Of a stretch of 64,000 bases of DNA, positions 17,479 to 25,682 are shown piece by piece. A program made the position numbers and the translations under genes. The stretch comes from an uncultured Anaerolineae bacterium (GTDB taxonomy: Bacteria; Chloroflexota; Anaerolineae; J036; Brachytrichaceae): assembly GCA_938028725.1 (NCBI GenBank), contig CALIMH010000012.1, positions 1 through 64,000 on the forward strand, given 5' to 3'. The notes under the pieces are model-generated. The model made no database searches, was not told where the DNA came from, and saw only the letters and a program-made list of their open reading frames with translations. Numbering within the stretch: position 1 is the first letter of the stretch; the number at the start of each line of letters is the position of its first letter.

Positions 17479-18459
17479 ATGCGCATCGTCTCCCTTCTGC
17501 CCTCGGCCACTGAAATTGTGTGCGCGCTTGGCCTGCGCGACGCGCTGGTGGGGCGCAGCCATGAATGCGATTACCCGCCCGATTTGGAGCAAGTGCCAGT
17601 AATGACCTACAGCTCCATTGGCGTCACCGGCCCCGATGGCCAGGTGAATCCACAGCTCACCAGCGCCGAGATAGACCGCTTGGTCTCGGAGCAACTGCGC
17701 AATGGGCTGAGCCTCTACGGCTTGCATCGCGATCGGCTTGCCGAAGCCAAGCCCGATTTGATCCTCACCCAAGAGCTGTGCGACGTGTGCGCAGTCTCGT
17801 TCGACACGGTCCAGGCCACCGTGCGCGAGCTGCGCGATTGCTGGGCGGGCACTGACGCCGCTGTGCTGTCTTTGGAGCCAACCGACATCGAAGGCATCTT
17901 CGAGACCATCCTCACCGTTGGCGAAGCAACCGGCACGCAGGCGCGCGCAAAGACGCTGGTGCGCTCGCTGCGCGAGAGGCTGGAGCGTGTGCAGGAGGCC
18001 CTGCAGGGGATCGTGCATCGGCCGACCGTCGCCGCGCTGGAATGGATGGACCCACCATTTGCCCCAGGTCACTGGGTGCCAGAGCAGATCGCGCTTGGGG
18101 GTGGCAATCCTGTGTTCGGCGAAGCCGGCAAGCCCAGCGTCCGCGCTACGTGGGATGAGGTGCGCCGCACACAGGCTGAGTGTGTGATCGTCATGCCCTG
18201 TGGCTTTGATTTGGCCGGCAGTGTGCGGGAGTTCCTCAACGTGGCTGAGTTGGATGTGTGGACCGATCTCCCCGCCACCTATCTGTGGCAACTGTACGCG
18301 GTGGACGCGACCTCCTACTTCAGTCGCCCAGGGCCGCGGGTAGTGGACGGTGTGGAGATCGTCGCCGGCCTCCTACACCCCCATCGCTTCCCGGCGCCGG
18401 GGCCGGATAGAGCGCTGCGTGTCAACGACGTGGTGCAGGCCAAATTGCGGGTGGCGTGA
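17479..18459 (+). CDS. Cobalamin-binding-protein-like (BtuF fold), cytoplasmic form
   Basis: A 326-residue protein with the periplasmic-binding-protein fold of PF01497. It begins MRIVSLLPSATEIVCALG, with no signal peptide or lipobox, so it is predicted to stay in the cytoplasm. Other conserved segments are VGRSHECDYP, LILTQELCDVCAVS and LEWMDPPFAPGHWVPE, which characterise a widespread soluble subgroup annotated as cobalamin-binding. The start at 17479 was chosen because the longer frame overlaps the previous gene. No cobalamin transporter genes or cobalamin riboswitch lie near it, so ligand and role are uncertain. Confidence 0.75.
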   Translation: MRIVSLLPSATEIVCALGLRDALVGRSHECDYPPDLEQVPVMTYSSIGVTGPDGQVNPQLTSAEIDRLVSEQLRNGLSLYGLHRDRLAEAKPDLILTQELCDVCAVSFDTVQATVRELRDCWAGTDAAVLSLEPTDIEGIFETILTVGEATGTQARAKTLVRSLRERLERVQEALQGIVHRPTVAALEWMDPPFAPGHWVPEQIALGGGNPVFGEAGKPSVRATWDEVRRTQAECVIVMPCGFDLAGSVREFLNVAELDVWTDLPATYLWQLYAVDATSYFSRPGPRVVDGVEIVAGLLHPHRFPAPGPDRALRVNDVVQAKLRVA

Positions 18460-18485
18460 GGACAGCTTAGCCGCCGCGCCTACCC

Positions 18486-19361
18486 TCACCCGCGCAAGAT
18501 TTGCCGGAAGCCCTCGCCGTACACCTCCTGCGCTTGTCCAATCACCAGAAAGGCGTGCGGGTCGGTTGCTGCCACAATGGCTTTCAGCGTGGCGGCTTCG
18601 GCACGGCTGAGCACGATAAACAGCACGGGGCGCTCAGCGCCCGTGTAGCCGCCGGTGCCTGTCCAGCGCGTGACCCCGCGGCCCATGCGGTACATGACAG
18701 CGTGCGCCACCTCGTCCGGCTTTTGGGTGATGATGATGGCCGTGCGGCTGATGTTCGCGCCTTCCGCGATAGTCTCCGCTGCCACCCCGCCCACATAGAG
18801 CGCGATCACCGCATACAGCGCCTTTTCCCAGCCGAACGATAGGCCGGCCAATGCCAACACCAGCGTGTCGGTCAGCACGTAGCTTTGGCTGATCGGGATG
18901 CCGCGCCAGCGGTTCAGCAGCAGCACAAGGATATCCGTGCCGCCGGTGGTCGCCTGGGCGCGAAACACCAGCCCCGACCCGATGCCGCCGATGATCGCGC
19001 CGAAAAGTGTGTTCAAGAAGATGTCGTTGGTCAAGCCGCGCACGCCGAGATATTCCAGTGCAGCAGTGCCGAGCGAGTACAACACCACCACAATCACTGT
19101 GCGCAGCAAGAACTGCCAACCGCCCAAGTAGCGCACGCCCAGCACTAACAGTGGCAAGTTGAGCAGCAAAATCCACAGGCCTACACCAAGAAATGGTAGT
19201 TGCAGTTCGCGCGTGAGGATCAACGCCAGCCCGCTGACACCACCCGGCGCCAAATTAGCAGGCGCGAGGAAGAGCGCTACCGAAACAGACTGCACGGCTG
19301 CGCCGCTGAGCAAGAACGCGTAATCGCGGAGCAATTCCCATGGCAGTGCAGGTTTGAACAT
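18486..19361 (-). CDS. YitT-family membrane protein (DUF161 plus DUF2179)
   Basis: A 291-residue protein with five or six N-terminal membrane segments (LLSGAAVQSVSVALFLAPAN, GLWILLLNLPLLVLGVRYLG, LLRTVIVVVLYSLGTAALEY) and a soluble C-terminal DUF2179 domain (RGVTRWTGTGGYTG, ATDPHAFLVIGQAQEVYGEG). TTGGTDILVLLLNRWRGIP is the conserved loop of the YitT group. The ATG at 19361 (MFKPALPWELLRDY) is preferred over an upstream in-frame start inside the recombinase gene. It begins eight nucleotides after the recombinase stop codon. The biochemical role of the family is not established. Confidence 0.88.
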   Translation of the reverse strand: MFKPALPWELLRDYAFLLSGAAVQSVSVALFLAPANLAPGGVSGLALILTRELQLPFLGVGLWILLLNLPLLVLGVRYLGGWQFLLRTVIVVVLYSLGTAALEYLGVRGLTNDIFLNTLFGAIIGGIGSGLVFRAQATTGGTDILVLLLNRWRGIPISQSYVLTDTLVLALAGLSFGWEKALYAVIALYVGGVAAETIAEGANISRTAIIITQKPDEVAHAVMYRMGRGVTRWTGTGGYTGAERPVLFIVLSRAEAATLKAIVAATDPHAFLVIGQAQEVYGEGFRQILRG

Positions 19362-19369
19362 GGCTCGCC

Positions 19370-20266
19370 TCAGGTGATTTGCGCTGCCTCGCGCGCCAGC
19401 AGCCGCTTCAGCTTTGCCTCCATCTCCGCCCAACCTATCTCAGAAAGGCCGAATGTGGTTTGCATGCGGAGATCGTCGGCGTTGCCCCTTCGATACTCTC
19501 GCATCGCGCATGTCCATCGTAGCATCTCAAAGGTGAGCGAAGACAAGCCGGCTGGAGGCGCGATCTTGCGGTTGAAGAGATACTCCAAGTTGCGGCCAGT
19601 GCACTCGAATAAGCGGCGTTGAGGGCGAAAGCGTGCCAGATGCTGCTCCAGCGCGATCGCGCTCGCCTCCGAGATCGGCAGGTCTCGCTCTTTGAACTTC
19701 AAGTGCCGTTGCGGGTAACGCACGTGGATCACGCGCTCGCTCAGCGACACATCCTCCAGCGTCAGGCGTAAGCACTCGCTTTTCTTGATGCCGGTATCCA
19801 GGATGAGGTGGATGATGGCCAGCGGCCGTGTGTCTGCGCGGGGGCCGGCAGCGAGCGCGCGCGCGGCTTCAAGCACCGCTTGCACCTGTGCCTCGGTGAG
19901 GTAGGTCGGCAGCGATTCGGTGGCAGGCTTGTACGGCACATCGGCCGCAATATCCAAAGGAAGGTAGTTGCGCTTGTGCAGCCAGCGAAAGAACACCTTC
20001 AGCGAGGTCAACCGTCGCTCGACCGACTTTGGGCTATTCGCCCCTTTGCGCCGCTCCTCGTGCTCGATGAACGCGCGCACGTGCTCGCGTTTGATGCGCG
20101 AGAGCGCCCACATGCTTGCCGGCTCGTCTGAGAGGAGATTCAGAAATTCCTGGAACAGGCCAAGATCGCTGAGAAAGCAGCGGCGCGTGTTCAGGCTCAA
20201 GTTGCGCGAGCGTAAGTGCAGTTTAAAAAGCTCGATGGCTTCTTGCAGCCGCAGCTCGTTGCCCAC
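19370..20266 (-). CDS. Tyrosine-recombinase-like protein with a degraded active site
   Basis: A protein of about 298 residues with the two-domain plan of XerC/D recombinases: an N-terminal SAM-like DNA-binding domain (IELFKLHLRSRNLSLNTRR, VERRLTSLKVFFRWLHKRN) and a C-terminal catalytic fold. The catalytic residues are mostly replaced. The first Arg motif reads DTGIKKSECLRL (Lys for Arg), the HxLRH box reads FEMLRWTCA (His lost twice), LGH reads FGLSE, and no Tyr is at the expected place. The lysine hairpin (HLKFKERDLPIS) survives. A GTG at 20266 is the most likely start; an ATG at 20398 would extend it towards the tRNA-Val promoter. It may bind DNA without recombining it. Confidence 0.7.
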   Translation of the reverse strand: MGNELRLQEAIELFKLHLRSRNLSLNTRRCFLSDLGLFQEFLNLLSDEPASMWALSRIKREHVRAFIEHEERRKGANSPKSVERRLTSLKVFFRWLHKRNYLPLDIAADVPYKPATESLPTYLTEAQVQAVLEAARALAAGPRADTRPLAIIHLILDTGIKKSECLRLTLEDVSLSERVIHVRYPQRHLKFKERDLPISEASAIALEQHLARFRPQRRLFECTGRNLEYLFNRKIAPPAGLSSLTFEMLRWTCAMREYRRGNADDLRMQTTFGLSEIGWAEMEAKLKRLLAREAAQIT

Positions 20267-20386
20267 GAGCAGCCAGCATAGCACACGGCACAAACATTTT
20301 GCTGAATTGTGAAAATGCAAAGCCCAGGGGGAAGAGTGAGCTCGAACGACCGTGGGGCACCCCAGCTCACCTGTCTGCCATTCTGC

Positions 20387-20392
20387 TATAAT
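20387..20392 (+). promoter_or_regulatory. -10 box of tRNA-Val
   Basis: A consensus TATAAT ends 12 nt before the mature tRNA 5' end. No -35 resembling TTGACA is visible at the normal spacing. Confidence 0.6.
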
Positions 20393-20404
20393 GCACATTG
20401 ACGT

Positions 20405-20478
20405 GGCCTCCTAGCTCAGCTGGTCAGAGCGCGCGGTTCACATCCGCGAGGTCACAGGTTCGAGCCCTGTGGAGGCCA
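20405..20478 (+). tRNA. tRNA-Val (anticodon CAC)
   Basis: A 74-nt cloverleaf. The acceptor stem is GGCCTCC/GGAGGCC with discriminator A, the D arm is GCTC/GAGC, and the anticodon stem CGCGG/CCGCG encloses TTCACAT, giving CAC. The T stem is ACAGG/CCTGT with loop TTCGAGC. CCA is not encoded. The neighbouring tyrosine-recombinase-like gene is on the other strand, but no duplicated tRNA 3' end was seen that would mark an integrated element. Confidence 0.95.
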
Positions 20479-20485
20479 CTGGAGA

Positions 20486-20510
20486 GGGCGCATGCACAAA
20501 GCGTGCGCCC
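20486..20510 (+). terminator. Hairpin after tRNA-Val
   Basis: GGGCGCATGC and GCGTGCGCCC form a 10-bp stem with one G-T pair and a 5-nt ACAAA loop, starting eight nucleotides after the tRNA. The following TTCACTGTTG is only weakly T-rich, so termination may be partial and the PfkB-like gene could be read through. Confidence 0.6.
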
Positions 20511-20527
20511 TTCACTGTTGTCGCCTT

Positions 20528-21418
20528 ATGCCTCGCGTCGCCTGCTTCGGTTACATCAACCCCGGCGTCGTCTTGACAGTGGACCAGTATCCGGCAGCCA
20601 ACAGCGGCGCCTATTTCTCGACGCGCCGGCCGTTTATCGGCGCGGATTGCGCCATGGTGGCGCTGATGCTAGCCCGTTGGGGATATGAAGCCCACCTCAT
20701 CGCCAACGACCTCGGTGACGACGCACCTGGTCGCGAGACGCTGCAGCAACTGCGCGACGCTGGCGTCACCCCACACCTGCGCCTCCGTTCGGACCTGCGC
20801 ACACCCCAGGAAGTGGACATCGCCGACCGCGCCGGAACCCGCACCTTCTTCGTGGAGCACAACCCGGCCGTCTGGTCCAGCTTGCTGGACGCCGACCTCA
20901 GCGCCATAGACGCAGCCGATATGCTCTACCTGGACTGGTATGTCGGCGAGGCTGCACGTCGCGCTGCGCGACGCGCGCGTGAGGCTGGCGTGCCGGTTTT
21001 TCTAAACGTCGAATACTCCCTGCGTGAGCCGCTTCAGCACGCCGAACTGATCCAACTGGCGACCTTTGCCCAAGTGCCGATGAGTGATGTGCATTATCCG
21101 CCGGAGGACCCCAACGCGCTGGCCGAGGCCGTGCTTGCGCTAGGCCCGCAGGCGGTGTTTGTCACCCGCGGCAAGCATGGCTCGCTGGTCGCGCAGCCTG
21201 GCGCGCTTTGCAGCGTGGCAGCACCTCCAGTCGACGTGAGGGATACCCAGGGCGCGGGTGCGGTGTACTCGGCGGCTGCTGTCGCTGCGCTGCTGCAGGG
21301 TAAATCGCCGGAGGCTGCAGGGCGTATAGCGACCCATCTTGCTTCCCTTAAGTGCGCGCAACACGAGCTTCCCCTCGAGCCGCTGGAAAGCTTGCTGGCG
21401 CGCGCAGATGTGCGATGA
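20528..21418 (+). CDS. PfkB-family carbohydrate kinase-like protein lacking the catalytic Asp
   Basis: A 296-residue ribokinase-fold protein. The N-terminus MPRVACFGYINPGVVLTVDQ and the segment GADCAMVALMLARWGYEAHL fit the PfkB family. The C-terminal signature, normally DTxGAGDxF, reads DTQGAGAVYSAA, so the aspartate that acts as the catalytic base is alanine (residue 245). The anion-hole residues GAG are kept, so nucleotide binding may persist without normal phosphotransfer. The start at 20528 (ATG) is preferred to an upstream ATG inside the tRNA hairpin. Its stop overlaps the next start (ATGA at 21415-21418), tying it to the membrane protein gene. Confidence 0.8.
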   Translation: MPRVACFGYINPGVVLTVDQYPAANSGAYFSTRRPFIGADCAMVALMLARWGYEAHLIANDLGDDAPGRETLQQLRDAGVTPHLRLRSDLRTPQEVDIADRAGTRTFFVEHNPAVWSSLLDADLSAIDAADMLYLDWYVGEAARRAARRAREAGVPVFLNVEYSLREPLQHAELIQLATFAQVPMSDVHYPPEDPNALAEAVLALGPQAVFVTRGKHGSLVAQPGALCSVAAPPVDVRDTQGAGAVYSAAAVAALLQGKSPEAAGRIATHLASLKCAQHELPLEPLESLLARADVR

Positions 21419-22086
21419 GCGCAGCGTGGCTTTCCGCGTGGGCGCTGCTCCTGCTGATGTTGGATGTGGCAGCGTGGCGGCTGCAACAGCGCGCCACCCC
21501 CTGGCTGATGGCCGGCCTGCGATTGGCGTTGCACGTTGGCCTGACGCTGGGCGCGTTGACGAGCGGCGCGCTCGGCCCAGCAGCGTTCGGTCTGGGCCGC
21601 CAGTTGGTGGACCAGGAGCGATGGATGGGCTTCACGCCGATGGAGTGGCTGCGGGGGATCGGCGCAGCGCTGCTAGCCGTTACCGCCTCGTTGCTGGTTG
21701 TGGGCTTGGTGCGTGCGACCAGTGCCCAGCGTTTCACCGAGGAGGATGGAGTGTTGCTAGCGTTGGCAGCAACATGCGACGAGTTGCGCTGGGCGCTTTA
21801 CCGCGCCGCCCTTGTTGCGTGGGCTGACGATGTCTACATCGGCGCAGCGCTGGCGCTGATGCTGATAGGCGCCGAGTGGGTGATCCACCAGCGCTGGCGG
21901 CCGCCCAACGCTGACATCGGCCAGGGGCTGGTGCGCGCGTGGTGCGCGTCGCTGAGCTTCAGCTTGTACGTGGCCACGCAAAACCTATGGCTGGGCATCG
22001 TGGCGCACATCGCGCTGCGCGTCATAGGTCAAGCGTGGCTCAGCCACCCCACAAACGCCGTGCCGCCTCGCGCGTCTTCGCGATGA
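21415..22086 (+). CDS. Polytopic membrane protein, weakly CPBP-like
   Basis: A 223-residue protein with about six hydrophobic segments, unrecognised with certainty. Residues around DELRWALYRAAL and GIVAHIALRVIG recall the EExxxR and terminal His motifs of CPBP (CAAX-protease/bacteriocin-processing) proteins, but the first Glu is Asp and the middle FxxxH motif is not clear, so any protease activity is doubtful. It is translationally coupled to the PfkB-like gene. The last 47 nt overlap the convergent amidohydrolase gene. Confidence 0.6.
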   Translation: MSAAWLSAWALLLLMLDVAAWRLQQRATPWLMAGLRLALHVGLTLGALTSGALGPAAFGLGRQLVDQERWMGFTPMEWLRGIGAALLAVTASLLVVGLVRATSAQRFTEEDGVLLALAATCDELRWALYRAALVAWADDVYIGAALALMLIGAEWVIHQRWRPPNADIGQGLVRAWCASLSFSLYVATQNLWLGIVAHIALRVIGQAWLSHPTNAVPPRASSR

Positions 22087-23368
22087 GCGCTTCTGGGTCG
22101 GCGCGGTGCACGACGAAATCCTGTTTGAGCCAACGCCCGGCTACCATCACGCTGTGCACATCCACCTGGTCGCGCCACAGCACGAGCTGGTCGAACAGAT
22201 TGTGCGCTGTGATGGGGGTGGGCAAGTCGAGGTCCACCGCGATCAGGTCCGCTTGCTTGCCCACGGTGAGCGAGCCGACCAGATGCTCGAGGCCGATCGC
22301 GCGGGCGCCGTCCGCGGTGGCCATGTGGAAGACCTCGCGGGCCGGCATGACGGCCGGGTCAAGCAGTCGCGCCTTGTGGATCAAGAATGCGCCGCGCAGC
22401 GAAGCGAAGAAATTCGCCACGTAGCCATCGGTGCCCAGACCGACCGTGGCGCCGGCCCGTCGCATCTCCGGCACCGGCGCGATGCCGCCGCCGACCTCGC
22501 AGTTGCTCAGCGGCATGGTGACCACGCGGATGCCGCGCTCGCCCACGATCTCCACCTCACGCGGCGAGAGCTGAACGCACTGCGACGCCAGCGTGGTCTC
22601 GTCCAAAACGCCCAAGTCGTCGTAGTGCTCGATGGTGCGTTTGCCCCACTTGCGCAGCGCCTGCTCTGGCTCGTAGGTGCCCTCGGCGCAGTGAAAGTGC
22701 AGCAGGGCGTGGTGCGTCTTTGCCAGCTCGTGCGCTCGGCGGATGAACGCATCGCTGCAAGTGAACGTGGTGTGGTGACACATCGCGCCGCTGACCAGGC
22801 CGCCCGCTACCTGGCAGGCCTGGATGAAGCGCACGTTTTCCTGCAAGCCCAGTTCGCCGTTTGCCGTGCTCACCCGCTCGGTGGCCTCGAAGCACAGGAC
22901 GGCGCGCAAGCCCCACTCCTTCACCACCTCGGCCTGGACAAACAGGCCATCGGGGATGGCGTTGGGCGCTTCCAGGCAGTCGAAAAACGTGGTGATGCCG
23001 CTGCGGATCATGTCGTAGCAGGAGAGCGCCATGGCCGCGCGCAGCATGTCGTGGTCGAGCCGATCCTCGATGCGCCCCCACCAAAACTCGTTGAGGAAGG
23101 CCCAAAAGTCGCGCGGGGCGTGCTCGGTGGGGATGCCGTGCGCCAACACGCCATAGCAGTGTCGGTGCGCGTCCACAAAGCCGGGCATGATGGCGCAGCC
23201 GCGCAGATCGTGGCGCGCAGCGTCAGGATGACGCGCCTCGAGTTCGGGTATAGGGCCGATGGCCTTGATGCGGTCGTCCTCGACCAGCACGGCGTGATCT
23301 TGCAGCGGCGGCTCTAGCGCAGAAGTGATGACCCATGAACCCAAGATCAGCTTGCGAGAGGCAAACAT
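22040..23368 (-). CDS. Amidohydrolase-family protein (SsnA/TRZ-ATZ group)
   Basis: A 442-residue metal-dependent hydrolase of the aminohydrolase group. The first metal motif is PGFVDAHRHCYG, the third strand has LLHFHCAEGTYEP and the last metal Asp lies in VGLGTDGYV. At the position where the group has a metal-binding AHC motif, this protein reads ASQCVQLS, with Gln near residue 263 instead of His. The N-terminal composite domain and the C-terminal VGSLTVGKQADLIAVD are normal for the family. Substrates in the group are deaminated purines, pyrimidines or triazines. The ATG at 23368 (MFASRKLILGSW) was preferred over one ten codons upstream. A TACAAT lies 14 nt before it on the minus strand. Confidence 0.83.
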   Translation of the reverse strand: MFASRKLILGSWVITSALEPPLQDHAVLVEDDRIKAIGPIPELEARHPDAARHDLRGCAIMPGFVDAHRHCYGVLAHGIPTEHAPRDFWAFLNEFWWGRIEDRLDHDMLRAAMALSCYDMIRSGITTFFDCLEAPNAIPDGLFVQAEVVKEWGLRAVLCFEATERVSTANGELGLQENVRFIQACQVAGGLVSGAMCHHTTFTCSDAFIRRAHELAKTHHALLHFHCAEGTYEPEQALRKWGKRTIEHYDDLGVLDETTLASQCVQLSPREVEIVGERGIRVVTMPLSNCEVGGGIAPVPEMRRAGATVGLGTDGYVANFFASLRGAFLIHKARLLDPAVMPAREVFHMATADGARAIGLEHLVGSLTVGKQADLIAVDLDLPTPITAHNLFDQLVLWRDQVDVHSVMVAGRWLKQDFVVHRADPEALIAKTREAARRLWGG

Positions 23369-23407
23369 GGCGCAACAGTGGGATTGTAGCAATGGCAAAG
23401 GCGCGGG

Positions 23408-25255
23408 TCAGGCGCGCTGCGTCTGCTGCGCGTCCTCCACCTCCCAGACTTCGCGCAGGAGTGATTTGAGGAGCGCGCGCTGCTCGCGGTAACTGGTCTC
23501 GGTGATCTTGCCCTGGGCGTAGTCTTCATCGAGGCGAGCGATTCGGCGCAGCAGGCCTTGTTTGGTGAGCGGCATGGCGCGCTGCTCGGCGCCGATGGCG
23601 CGGGCGCGCATCAGCAAGAAGTAAACCAAGCCGACCGCGAGGCCAAGCGTGAGCAAACCAAAGCCGAGCGCGCGGCCGTCAGCCCCCGGCTGTGGCGCCC
23701 CGCGCATGCGCCCCTCCAGACGGAAGCGCATCGCGTCGCCGGGCTGAAGCGCTCCCTGGCCGACGAATACACGCACGCTGCCGCTGCTGAGCTGCTGCAA
23801 GCCGCGGTCCTGCAAACCCACCACGCGCAGTGGCTCGCCTGGCACGCGAAAGTCCGGCAACAGCACATCCCAGGCATCGGTGGGATAAAACACCACGCGC
23901 TCGAACGCGAACTGGTCGCGGTAGGGCACTTCGTAGAGCATGGCGATCTGCGTCGCGCCGGCGGCAGGGATCACCACGTCGGTGTCGTAGAGCGCGTCGC
24001 CGTCTTCAAAGAAGCGCTGTCCTAGGCCCAGCCCATCGAAGCGCAAGTTGCGCGCTTGCGCTGGCCGGCTCAGCTTCAGGGTGCGGCGCTTGCCATCTGG
24101 CCCTGGCTTGCCGATGTAGGCGCGATCGCTCAGGTTGTCGAAGGTGTAGAACTCGACCATGGTGATCGAGCCTTCGTTAATCGCCTGCACGAAGAAGTGC
24201 ACCTCGCGCAGACGGACTTGTGCGTCGTCTTCTGTGGTCTCAAAGATGGGCAACACGTCGCGGACGGTGCCGGTGGTGGCCTCGGTGAGCTGGATTGGGG
24301 CGGCGTAGAACGTGCCGCCGGCGTAGGTCAGCTCGGCTTGGTAAAAGTATGTCTCGCGGCGAGGGAGGTTGGTGAACGTCACCGTGTTGCTAGCATCCAG
24401 GGTGGCGGTGCGGCTGAACACTTCTCCGGCGGCGTCGTAGACGCGCAGCACCACCTCACCCTCCGACGGCACTTTGCCGCCTGGAGTGCCGTTCACCACT
24501 TGCAGCGCGATGCTGCCGTCGCCGTTGGTGCGCGCCAGGCGCAGCGCTTGGGGGTCGGCGTAGCGATAACCGAAGCTACGCACCACGTCCGCCACCTGAA
24601 AGCGCTCCGCCTCGGATAGTTGAACGCCTTGGTGGGCTTCGCCGCGCTGCATCAGGTTGGCGATCTCCAGCAATGAGTAGGTGGCGACGAAGCGCGTGTC
24701 GTTGAAAGCGCGCGCGGGTTCGCCGAAGGCCTTCTCACCATTGTCGCCGTGGCAGGTGGCGCATTGTTGGGCGTAGAGGCGCTTGCCCGCCTCCAACGTC
24801 TGCGGTGACGTGCCAAGCGCCCACACGTAGGCGAGCACGTCCCAGCGCTGCTGGCCATTCAACGAGCCGCTGAAGCCTGGCATCAGGTTTTGGATGCGGC
24901 CTACCGTGATGGTGCGATGCCACTCGCCGGGCGAGACAGCACGGGCGCGGGCGCTTTCAACTAGGCTCGGCACCTGCCGGCCTTGCGCGCGGATGACGGC
25001 CGCCTGCGGGCCGTTGCCTTTGCCATCAGGGCCATGACACGCGACGCACTTCTGCTCGTAAATCGCAGCGCCTGCAGCGGCATCGGGTGGCAAAAATGGG
25101 ATGGCCTCGCCGTCTATGGCAGGGGTGGGGAGCACTGCCGGCGTCAGCAGCACCTCCACCGGCAGCACAGGCCGCGGCGAGACCGTACAACCGACCAGCC
25201 AGGCCAAAGCCAGCCCTGTCAACACCCACAGGCGAGCTGGAGGACCCTGGCGCAT
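23408..25255 (-). CDS. Dihaem cytochrome c lipoprotein with C-terminal membrane anchor
   Basis: A protein of about 615 residues. An N-terminal signal ends in a lipobox (ALAWLVGC). Two class I cytochrome c domains follow, with haem motifs CVACH and CATCH, both with downstream Met candidates. A long beta-rich region (roughly residues 230-510), possibly carboxypeptidase-regulatory or Ig-like, comes next, then one membrane helix (ALGFGLLTLGLAVGLVYFLL). The cytoplasmic tail RRIARLDEDYAQGKITETSYREQRALL resembles the CcmI-like motif of the neighbouring gene. It is the last gene of the cytochrome c maturation cluster and starts four nucleotides after its upstream neighbour, so it is probably a substrate of that system as well as an electron carrier. 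Confidence 0.82.
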   Translation of the reverse strand: MRQGPPARLWVLTGLALAWLVGCTVSPRPVLPVEVLLTPAVLPTPAIDGEAIPFLPPDAAAGAAIYEQKCVACHGPDGKGNGPQAAVIRAQGRQVPSLVESARARAVSPGEWHRTITVGRIQNLMPGFSGSLNGQQRWDVLAYVWALGTSPQTLEAGKRLYAQQCATCHGDNGEKAFGEPARAFNDTRFVATYSLLEIANLMQRGEAHQGVQLSEAERFQVADVVRSFGYRYADPQALRLARTNGDGSIALQVVNGTPGGKVPSEGEVVLRVYDAAGEVFSRTATLDASNTVTFTNLPRRETYFYQAELTYAGGTFYAAPIQLTEATTGTVRDVLPIFETTEDDAQVRLREVHFFVQAINEGSITMVEFYTFDNLSDRAYIGKPGPDGKRRTLKLSRPAQARNLRFDGLGLGQRFFEDGDALYDTDVVIPAAGATQIAMLYEVPYRDQFAFERVVFYPTDAWDVLLPDFRVPGEPLRVVGLQDRGLQQLSSGSVRVFVGQGALQPGDAMRFRLEGRMRGAPQPGADGRALGFGLLTLGLAVGLVYFLLMRARAIGAEQRAMPLTKQGLLRRIARLDEDYAQGKITETSYREQRALLKSLLREVWEVEDAQQTQRA

Positions 25256-25259
25256 CCTT

Positions 25260-25601
25260 CTACTGATTGCGGCGCAGTTTTTGCACATTGCGCTCAATTT
25301 CATCCTCTACCTCCTCCTCTGGTGGCAGCTCGTCGAGCTGTCGCAGCACGTATGCGCCGCGTTGTATCAGCTCGGCACGCAGCGCTTGGTAATCTGCCTC
25401 GTTGAGCTTGTGCGTGCGGTAGTCAAAGTCCAACTCGCGGATTTGCCGCACGATGTCCTCGCGGGCTTTCATCAACGCTTGCCGCCGTGTCAACGGGGGG
25501 TGGATGGGCGCGGGGCGGTCAAACAATGGCAGCGCGATGATGGCGGCAAGCACTAACATCAGCGCAGCACCCAGCAAGAGTGTGCCAATGCCAACATCCA
25601 T
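25260..25601 (-). CDS. CcmI-like small membrane protein
   Basis: A 113-residue protein with one N-terminal membrane helix (LLLGAALMLVLAAIIALPLF) and a cytoplasmic helical hairpin: REDIVRQIRELDFDYRTHKL, then NEADYQALRAELIQRGAYVL. This pattern is seen in CcmI and related cytochrome c biogenesis proteins, which help present apocytochrome to the haem lyase. Typical CcmI has a further TPR domain that is missing here. The position between the CcmG-like and dihaem cytochrome genes supports a role in maturation. Confidence 0.72.
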   Translation of the reverse strand: MDVGIGTLLLGAALMLVLAAIIALPLFDRPAPIHPPLTRRQALMKAREDIVRQIRELDFDYRTHKLNEADYQALRAELIQRGAYVLRQLDELPPEEEVEDEIERNVQKLRRNQ

Positions 25602-25682
25602 CGCAACAACTCTCCAGCAGACGTCAGGCTACCACAGCGGCACGTTCATGCCTGTGAGCGCGGGGCAGCAGGTTGGCGCTGG

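Noticed and set aside
19370-20478. An integrated mobile element at tRNA-Val
   Set aside because: The integrase-like gene has no catalytic residues, there is no repeated tRNA 3' end and no phage or plasmid genes follow.
22106-23317. A 403-residue plus-strand frame across the amidohydrolase
   Set aside because: The minus strand encodes a protein with correct metal motifs; the plus frame has none.
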